Source: Chloroflexota bacterium (lineage in GTDB: Bacteria > Chloroflexota > Dormibacteria > CF-121). From it: 6,855 bases of DNA. Location of the stretch: assembly GCA_005880605.1 (NCBI GenBank), contig VBIS01000001.1, forward strand, positions 1 through 6,855, read 5' to 3'. A program made the position numbers and the translations under genes. Every line of letters starts with the position of its first letter. The first letter of the stretch is position 1. The notes below the pieces were generated by a model. The model saw only the letters and a list, made by a program, of their open reading frames with translations, was not told where the DNA came from and searched no databases. Below are positions 1 to 4,129 of the stretch, one piece after another.

Positions 1-69
1 CTGGTGGTCGGTTTCATCGCGGTGTCGCTGATCTCGGCAATGTACGGCCTGGTCGGAGCCTTGAAATGA
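1..69 (+). CDS. pilC: PilC/GspF-family pilus platform protein, C-terminal end (partial)
   Basis: The window opens inside a reading frame whose last 22 residues are LVVGFIAVSLISAMYGLVGALK, split here by a hydrophobic run of about 19 residues, ending in TGA at 67-69. This matches the usual end of PilC/GspF inner-membrane platform proteins, whose last transmembrane helix is followed by a short tail of the type 'iyslig'. The platform protein sits in the cytoplasmic membrane and couples the PilB/PilT motors to pilin assembly. The call depends mainly on this hydrophobic C-terminus and on the position immediately before minor pilin genes, because almost all of the gene lies outside the window. The stop overlaps the next start in ATGA, which indicates translational coupling. 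Confidence 0.72.
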   Translation: MVVGFIAVSLISAMYGLVGALK

Positions 70-473
70 CCCGGCAACGTGGCTTCAGCTTGATCGAAAC
101 GACGGTGGCGATTGCCCTGCTGGCCATTATCGTCGTCGCCATCCTGAGCGGGTTCTCCGCAACGACGCTGGCGGCCAGCCGGCATCAGCAGGAGACGACG
201 CTCGACCGCCTGACGCGTTCGGACGCCGAATATATCAAGAGCCAGACTTATTCGCCGGGCCCGCCGCCGGCAGGTAGCACGACGGTCTATCAGCACATCG
301 CAGCCGTCAGCGGTTACACCTTCTCTTATCAAGTCCTCTACTACAGCGCCCTCACCAACCCGCCAAACTTCAACCCAAACAACGCCGACATAGGCCTGCA
401 GGAGATCATCCTCACGGTTCGCGGGCCAAACGGTTCGAGCGAAGTCCTCGATTTCCTGAAGGAACAACCATGA
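66..473 (+). CDS. pilV: PilV-like minor prepilin
   Basis: A 135-residue type IV prepilin. It has a six-residue basic leader (MTRQRG), then the prepilin peptidase site G6/F7, Glu11 at mature position +5, and a hydrophobic helix to about residue 35 (FSLIETTVAIALLAIIVVA). The FSLIE start and 'VAIALLAI' helix resemble the PilV/GspI group. The remainder (about 36-135) is a Ser/Thr/Pro/Gly-rich globular part with no cysteine, expected outside the membrane. The start is supported by GGAG at 55-58, seven bases before ATG, and by the ATGA overlap with pilC. The stop overlaps the next gene in the same way. Minor pilins of this type prime pilus assembly with PilW and PilX, and the order here, V-W-X, is the classic one. 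The prepilin identity is certain; the PilV subtype is inferred from motif and order. Confidence 0.85.
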   Translation: MTRQRGFSLIETTVAIALLAIIVVAILSGFSATTLAASRHQQETTLDRLTRSDAEYIKSQTYSPGPPPAGSTTVYQHIAAVSGYTFSYQVLYYSALTNPPNFNPNNADIGLQEIILTVRGPNGSSEVLDFLKEQP

Positions 474-943
474 GGCGCGCGCAGCAAGGCTTCACCCTGG
501 TCGAGATGATGGTCAGCGTCACGATTTTGGCGCTCCTGACCGTGGTGATGGCGGGCACCTTTCTCGTTGGTCTTCGAGCGATCGGCAATGAGGCGCGTGT
601 CATCGCGGCGGACACGGCTGTCAGCGAGGCCAGCCTGTGGTTGACCCGAGACTTGAACAGCGAAGCAACGACCCTCGGCTGTCCCTGCACGATCCAGGCC
701 GGCAGCCCTCCCATGGCCCTGATGTATGGCGTGCCGCCTGGCACACCCGTCGTTTACAGCATCGATGCTTCCCAGAATTTGATCCGCAACGTCAATGGAA
801 CTGACCACGTGGCGGCGCGCGGTGTCACTCGAGTCTCCATCAGCTGGGTCGGCTGTTATGGAACGGTCAGCATTTTGCCGTCCGCGACCAGCTCGGTAGC
901 CGTCACCCTCAACGTGAGCAACCGGCCGGGCGGGTGTATCTAA
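470..943 (+). CDS. pilW: PilW/GspJ-like minor prepilin
   Basis: A 157-residue prepilin with leader MRRAQQG, cleavage site G7/F8, Glu12 at mature +5, and hydrophobic helix FTLVEMMVSVTILALLTVVM. After the helix, residues around 45-65 read EASLWLTRDLNSEAT, matching the 'R.L..dL..A' segment typical of PilW/GspJ pseudopilins. The C-terminal part is beta-rich and holds four cysteines (a CPC pair near residue 67, one near 128 and one just before the end), so disulfides are possible. The start is supported by AAGGA at 459-463, six bases upstream, and by the ATGA overlap with pilV. The stop TAA overlaps the next ATG (TAATG). It is expected to act in the minor-pilin priming complex at the pilus tip. 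The subtype rests on the post-helix motif and operon order. Confidence 0.83.
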   Translation: MRRAQQGFTLVEMMVSVTILALLTVVMAGTFLVGLRAIGNEARVIAADTAVSEASLWLTRDLNSEATTLGCPCTIQAGSPPMALMYGVPPGTPVVYSIDASQNLIRNVNGTDHVAARGVTRVSISWVGCYGTVSILPSATSSVAVTLNVSNRPGGCI

Positions 944-1368
944 TGCCTCGAAGCTGGCGTCGCCAGCAAGGGCAGGCGCTCCTCGTCGTGCTGGCATTCG
1001 TGGCCGCCTTCCTCTTACTGGTATGGGCTGCGCTGACCCTTGCCAGCTCGGCCTTCCTCGGACTGGGGAACGTGCGCGCGGATACGCGCACGACCTATGC
1101 GCTGGATGCCGGAATCGCCTACGCCATGCAGGTCATCGACGACAAGAACGGAAACGGGTGTAACGCGCCCAGGACAAGCACCGTGACCCTCAACTACCCG
1201 AGCGGACCGATCACGGTTACCGCGGGGATTCGGAAGGGGAGTCAGTGCCACGGCAATGGGGCGACCTGGAACATAACAGTCACCGCCACCGGAACGAATC
1301 GAAGTCTCACCGGTCTCATCACCGAAGTGAATACGTCATCCGTGGTGACCTGGGAAAGTTTCCAGTGA
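943..1368 (+). CDS. pilX: PilX-like minor pilin component
   Basis: A 141-residue protein with a short basic N-terminus (MPRSWRRQQG), a hydrophobic segment at about residues 11-34 beginning GQALLVVLAF, and then a helical stretch ending in YALDAGIAYAMQ. This layout is the PilX N-terminal pattern, where the segment corresponds to 'GaALvv.L..L' and 'A.eAGi..A'. As in PilX/GspK proteins it lacks the Glu5 of ordinary pilins, a property linked to a position at the tip of the minor pilin complex. The C-terminal part holds two cysteines and is Thr/Asn-rich. I chose ATG at 943, which overlaps the pilW stop as TAATG with a weak GGGCGGG at 928-934. A GTG at 934 would add three residues. No PilY1 partner gene follows. 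Confidence 0.75.
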   Translation: MPRSWRRQQGQALLVVLAFVAAFLLLVWAALTLASSAFLGLGNVRADTRTTYALDAGIAYAMQVIDDKNGNGCNAPRTSTVTLNYPSGPITVTAGIRKGSQCHGNGATWNITVTATGTNRSLTGLITEVNTSSVVTWESFQ

Positions 1369-2276
1369 GCGCGCGGCTCGCCCTCGACCTCGGCGCCCAT
1401 GAGCTCAAGATCCTGGAGGTCAACGGGCGCGTGCTGACGCGACACGCGGAGATCCTCCTCCCCGACGGCGCGCTGACGGAGGGTATGCCCACACCGCTGC
1501 TGACCGCCGCCATTCGTGGGGCGCTGGAGGCCGGCGGTTTTCTCGCGACTCGGGCCCGCCTCGCCATCGCCGAGACTGGGACTGCGTTTCGGGACTTTCG
1601 CTTACCGCCCTTGCCTGCCGGCGAGCTCAGCCGGGCCGTCGAGTTCGAGGGCCGCCGCCAGGTGCCGATGGACGCGGCCGACATCCACTTCGCCTGGCAC
1701 GCGGTGCGCGACAAGACCGGCTACGCCGTCTACCTCGTCGCCGCCAGGCGGGCCATGATCGACGCCCTCGTGGCCGCTGTCAGCTCTGCGGGCCTTCAGG
1801 TCGAGCGCATGGATCTCAAGCCGCTTGCGCTGGCCCGCGGCATGGGCGTCTCCGACGGCCTGCTCCTCGAGTGGGCGGCCGCGGAGGCGACGCTGGTGCT
1901 GATGGTCAAGGGCCGCCCACGGTTTTTCCGGACATTCGGCCTCGACTCCCCCGCTGATGATCCCGAGAGCCAGCTCGAGGAGCTCACTCATGCGCTCAAC
2001 GCCCTGGTGAAGTTCATGCGCGGCACCACCTCCGACGTCCCGATTAGTCCGGACACCACGCTGGCGCTCGCCGGGCGATTCGCCTTCCTCCCAGACGGGG
2101 TGCAGCGGGCCGAGCAGCGATTCAATTTCAAGGTCACGGTTCCCACGACCCGATTCACGTTCGCCCCCGAATTTCCCTGGCAGGCGCACTTGGCCGGACT
2201 CGGCCTGCTGCTCCAGGCCCGCTGGTACGACCGCCTTACCCCAGCACAGGGAGGTGACAACCGTGTCGCGGCCTGA
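1365..2276 (+). CDS. pilM: PilM-like actin-fold protein with eroded nucleotide motifs
   Basis: A 303-residue protein, somewhat shorter than typical PilM (about 350). In PilM this FtsA-like cytoplasmic protein binds ATP and the cytoplasmic tail of PilN, linking the assembly machine to the membrane. The N-terminus ARLALDLGAHELKILEV (residues 3-19) keeps the first phosphate motif with Asp8. The middle part has family features: FRLPPLPAGELSRAVEFE (78-95), PMDAADIHFAW (101-111), YLVAARRAMI (123-132) and the GLQVERMDLKPLALAR segment (143-158). The second phosphate motif, usually D-I-G, reads E169-W-A. The adenosine-loop motif, usually GGG, reads AGR near 236-238. The start GTG at 1365 overlaps the pilX stop (GTGA) and begins exactly at the conserved fold; upstream in-frame codons would only extend into pilX. 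ATP binding is therefore doubtful although the fold assignment is good. Confidence 0.82.
   Translation: MSARLALDLGAHELKILEVNGRVLTRHAEILLPDGALTEGMPTPLLTAAIRGALEAGGFLATRARLAIAETGTAFRDFRLPPLPAGELSRAVEFEGRRQVPMDAADIHFAWHAVRDKTGYAVYLVAARRAMIDALVAAVSSAGLQVERMDLKPLALARGMGVSDGLLLEWAAAEATLVLMVKGRPRFFRTFGLDSPADDPESQLEELTHALNALVKFMRGTTSDVPISPDTTLALAGRFAFLPDGVQRAEQRFNFKVTVPTTRFTFAPEFPWQAHLAGLGLLLQARWYDRLTPAQGGDNRVAA
2249..2257 (+). promoter_or_regulatory. Strong ribosome binding site of the small PilN-like gene
   Basis: GGGAGGTGA lies inside the 3' end of pilM and matches the anti-Shine-Dalgarno closely. Its GGAGG core (2250-2254) ends eight bases before GTG 2263. It is the main reason to believe that the short downstream frame is translated. 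Confidence 0.75.
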
Positions 2277-2412
2277 TCACGCCCAGGTCAGCGTCGACTT
2301 CGCCCCACCGCGGCGGCCGAATCGCGTCCGCCGACCGTTGCTGGCGCTGACGCTCGTCCTCGTGGCGCTGGGTGGGATTAGCGTGGCCGTCACCCAACTG
2401 CTACTGCGCTGA
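2263..2412 (+). CDS. Minimal PilN-like membrane protein (49 aa)
   Basis: A 49-codon gene that starts with GTG inside the end of pilM (14-base overlap) and ends in TGA. The first 25 residues are polar and basic, containing VSVDFAPPRRP at about 9-19 followed by RVRRP. A single hydrophobic helix follows from about residue 26 to 48, then Arg and stop. The position directly after pilM and the layout (short cytoplasmic tail, one membrane helix) are those of the start of PilN, whose tail motif INLLP docks in PilM. The segment V-D-F-A-P could be a diverged version of that motif. Normal PilN continues with a periplasmic domain of about 130 residues or more, absent here: only 71 bases separate the stop from the pilin gene. 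It may be a natural minimal form or a truncated remnant. The excellent Shine-Dalgarno argues that it is expressed. Confidence 0.6.
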   Translation: MSRPDHAQVSVDFAPPRRPNRVRRPLLALTLVLVALGGISVAVTQLLLR

Positions 2413-2463
2413 GCGAACTTTTACAGATCTCGCAAGATTCCGCACCTACGCTCGACTGAGTCT

Positions 2464-2471
2464 AAGGAGGT
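2464..2471 (+). promoter_or_regulatory. Strong Shine-Dalgarno of the major pilin gene
   Basis: AAGGAGGT is a near-perfect anti-16S match, 12 bases before ATG 2484, a slightly long spacing. No alternative in-frame start lies between them. It fits a highly translated structural pilin gene. Confidence 0.7.
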
Positions 2472-2483
2472 AAACGACAAAAT

Positions 2484-2966
2484 ATGCTTCTCGCAATTCT
2501 GCAAGATGCGCGCAAACGCTCGCATCGCCATCAGGGTGGGTTCACCCTCGTCGAGTTGCTCGTCGTCATCGCAATCCTTGGCGTGCTCGCGGCCATCGTC
2601 CTCTTCAACATCTCGGGTGTCAACTCGAGCGCCGCGTGCAACGGCATGAAGACCGACGGCGCCACCATCCAGGGCGCCGCTGACCTCTACTGGAACACCT
2701 ACGGCTCCTACCCGGTTGGCACGAGCCTGACAATCGTCGCCGGCGTGCCCCAACTGCCAGGTGCCTCCGACCTCGGGACGCCGGCCGCCAACTCAACCGT
2801 CAACCAGGCCGAGCTGCTGCAGGCCAACCTGCTGCACAGCGCGACCAACGGCTGGAACTCCGCAGCGCCAATCCCGTCGGGCACGGAGCTCTTCACCTAC
2901 AAGGCGTCACCGCCCCAGGGCACGGTCCACGGCGCGATCCAGGGCCAAGCCTGCGTCTACAACTAA
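2484..2966 (+). CDS. pilA: Type IV major prepilin (PilA-like)
   Basis: A 160-residue prepilin. The leader is 19 residues (MLLAILQDARKRSHRHQGG), longer than that of the minor pilins, and is followed by the perfect type IV pilin start FTLVELLVVIAILGVLAAI with Glu24 at mature +5. After the helix comes SSAACNGMKTDGATIQGAADLYW and YGSYP, the pattern of two-cysteine pilins frequent in Actinobacteria and Chloroflexota. The two cysteines, C52 and C157, lie near the start of the globular part and four residues from the C-terminus, so a disulfide could tie the whole domain together. It is the last gene of the pilus set, 71 bases after the PilN-like gene, with its own strong ribosome site and a terminator just downstream, consistent with a separately boosted major subunit. 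A pseudopilin role cannot be excluded. Confidence 0.88.
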   Translation: MLLAILQDARKRSHRHQGGFTLVELLVVIAILGVLAAIVLFNISGVNSSAACNGMKTDGATIQGAADLYWNTYGSYPVGTSLTIVAGVPQLPGASDLGTPAANSTVNQAELLQANLLHSATNGWNSAAPIPSGTELFTYKASPPQGTVHGAIQGQACVYN

Positions 2967-2991
2967 GCGATTCACCGATAAAGCGTCAAGC

Positions 2992-3027
2992 TTCGGCCGG
3001 CCTTCGGGGCCGGCCGAACTATTTATA
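2992..3027 (+). terminator. Hairpin terminator after pilA
   Basis: A perfect 11-bp GC-rich stem (TTCGGCCGGCC at 2992-3002 with GGCCGGCCGAA at 3008-3018) closes a TTCGG loop, so the RNA may form a stable UUCG-type turn. It starts 25 bases after the pilin stop. The following TATTTATA is only moderately T-rich, so termination may be incomplete. The hairpin also lies beyond the end of the minus-strand gene that stops at 3069 and could serve both genes, but no T-run follows it on that strand. Confidence 0.72.
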
Positions 3028-3051
3028 GGCAAGCCCTCAAATCGACCCGTC

Positions 3052-3069
3052 GCCAGCCTGGCTGCTGGC
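3052..3069. repeat. Small inverted repeat at the 3' end of the HD-GYP gene
   Basis: GCCAGC (3052-3057) and GCTGGC (3064-3069) can form a 6-bp stem with a 6-base loop, touching the minus-strand stop codon (3069-3071). No T-run follows on the minus strand, so a terminator role is weak. It may be chance in GC-rich DNA. Confidence 0.3.
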
Positions 3070-4058
3070 TACGCGATCTTGGCTGAGTCGCCCTCGACCA
3101 CGCCCGCGATCCGCTGCGGCAGGGACGAGGTGGCGAAGGCGGCCGTCAGCCGGGGATCCCACTGCGTGCCGGATCCGGCGGCGAGGATCTCGAGGGCTTT
3201 GGCAACGGTGTGCCGTGGCCGGTAGGGGCGGTCGGTGATCATAGCGTGGAAGGCGTCGGCGACGGCCACGATGCGAGCCATCATCGGAATCGCCGGACCC
3301 TGCAGCTTGTCGGGGTAGCCGCTTCCATCCCAGCGCTCGTGGTGGTGCCGAATGGCCGGGGCAAGCACGGTTGCCGGGCGGAAAGGGCCGGCGATCTCGG
3401 CGCCCAGGATGGTGTGTTTTTGAATCTGGGCAAATTCTTCCGAGGTATAGCTCCCCTGCTTGTTGAGCAACTCTTCCGGCAGGCCGATCTGCCCGATGTC
3501 GTGCAGCAGGCCGGCGTGAAAGGCGACCTCCTGGTCCTCGGCATCGAGGCCGATCAGCCGCGCCAGGGCCTGGGCGGTGATGGCGACTCGGTCGTCGAAC
3601 GGTTCCTTTGATTCGGTTGGGTCTTCCCGCTTTACCAGCTCGCGCAGGCTTTCCTGCGTGCTGCGCAGGTCGCGTCGTAGCTCCTTGAGGCGAAGCAGCG
3701 CCCGTACCCGCACCTGGAGGTCGCGCATCGGGACCGGCTTGACGATCAGGTCATCGCCACCCGCCTCGACCATCTTGGCGCGCTCCGGTCGCGGGTCGAA
3801 TCCGGTCATCATCAGCACCGGGATCTCGGCGGTCGCCGGGTCTGATTTCAATGCCTTGCAGGCCTGGTGCCCGTTCATCACCGGCATCTCGATGTCCATC
3901 AAGATCAGATCGGGCTTGAGCCGGCGGGCAGCGCGGACGGCCTCCTCGCCGTTGGTGGCCGCTTCCGTCCAGAACCCCAGGGTGGAAAGCTGTCCGCAGA
4001 GCAGGTCCCGATTGGCGCTGCTGTCGTCTGTGACCAGGATGGTCCGGCGCTCCGGCAT
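3069..4058 (-). CDS. Response regulator with HD-GYP domain (predicted c-di-GMP phosphodiesterase)
   Basis: With ATG at 4058 the protein has 329 residues. The REC domain (about 5-120) is complete: acidic pair D11/D12, phosphoacceptor D55 in LILMDIEMPVMNG, T85 and K107 in the KP motif. A helical linker (about 120-150) leads to an HD-GYP domain (about 150-325) with H186-D187, H215, H239-H240, the DGSGYP segment (244-249) and D268, so the di-metal core of a c-di-GMP hydrolase is present. Two oddities are that HDIGK reads HDIGQ (Q190), and that the usual upstream ExxxH ligand pair is not visible, with a phenylalanine where the His would align. Architecture is that of RpfG-type regulators, and phosphorylation by an unseen kinase should control activity. 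ATG 4058 was preferred because the REC fold begins right after it; TTG 4088 or GTG 4082 would add up to ten residues. No clear Shine-Dalgarno supports any of them. Confidence 0.88.
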   Translation of the reverse strand: MPERRTILVTDDSSANRDLLCGQLSTLGFWTEAATNGEEAVRAARRLKPDLILMDIEMPVMNGHQACKALKSDPATAEIPVLMMTGFDPRPERAKMVEAGGDDLIVKPVPMRDLQVRVRALLRLKELRRDLRSTQESLRELVKREDPTESKEPFDDRVAITAQALARLIGLDAEDQEVAFHAGLLHDIGQIGLPEELLNKQGSYTSEEFAQIQKHTILGAEIAGPFRPATVLAPAIRHHHERWDGSGYPDKLQGPAIPMMARIVAVADAFHAMITDRPYRPRHTVAKALEILAAGSGTQWDPRLTAAFATSSLPQRIAGVVEGDSAKIA

Positions 4059-4129
4059 CGGTCCGGACGGCAGGGTTTCCACTGGCAATAAGACGTAGGA
4101 AGGCGGACCTTCCTTCGTTGCAGGGAGCA
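4059..4129. promoter_or_regulatory. Shared divergent control region between the two c-di-GMP genes
   Basis: About 70 bases separate the two divergent start codons, so both promoters must lie here or reach into the genes. I see no convincing -35/-10 pair on either strand. The clearest structure is the inverted repeat at 4097-4114. The compact layout means that one DNA-bound protein could affect both genes. Confidence 0.45.
4097..4114. repeat. 7-bp perfect inverted repeat, possible operator
   Basis: AGGAAGG (4097-4103), spacer CGGA, CCTTCCT (4108-4114). It sits between the divergent REC-HD-GYP and HTH-GGDEF genes and is the only obvious symmetric element there. Either arm could act as a DNA half-site; the left arm also resembles a Shine-Dalgarno and could be hidden in an RNA hairpin ahead of the plus-strand gene. 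A role as binding site for the helix-turn-helix domain encoded next to it is inference. Confidence 0.4.

Noticed and set aside
934..942. GTG start for pilX at 934
   Set aside because: It is possible, but the ATG at 943 overlaps the pilW stop as TAATG, in line with the other tight junctions in the operon.
341..997. Long minus-strand reading frame (218 codons) opposite the pilV/pilW genes
   Set aside because: It is antisense to two genes with clear pilin motifs and ribosome sites, has low-complexity Arg/Asp/Ala composition and no motif; such shadows are common in GC-rich DNA.
1245..1364. Upstream in-frame extension of pilM
   Set aside because: It would overlap pilX by 124 bases and adds a His/Arg/Ser-rich stretch unlike any PilM N-terminus; GTG 1365 begins right at the conserved fold.
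1602..2189. Minus-strand reading frame (195 codons) opposite pilM
   Set aside because: It is antisense to a recognised PilM gene, with composition typical of a shadow frame (Gly/Arg/His-rich) and no ribosome site.
2415..2452. Possible promoter before pilA (TTTACA at 2420-2425, or GAACTT at 2415-2420)
   Set aside because: No acceptable -10 hexamer lies 16-18 bases downstream of TTTACA (CACCTA at best), and the GAACTT match to ECF -35 boxes has no matching -10; not enough to call.
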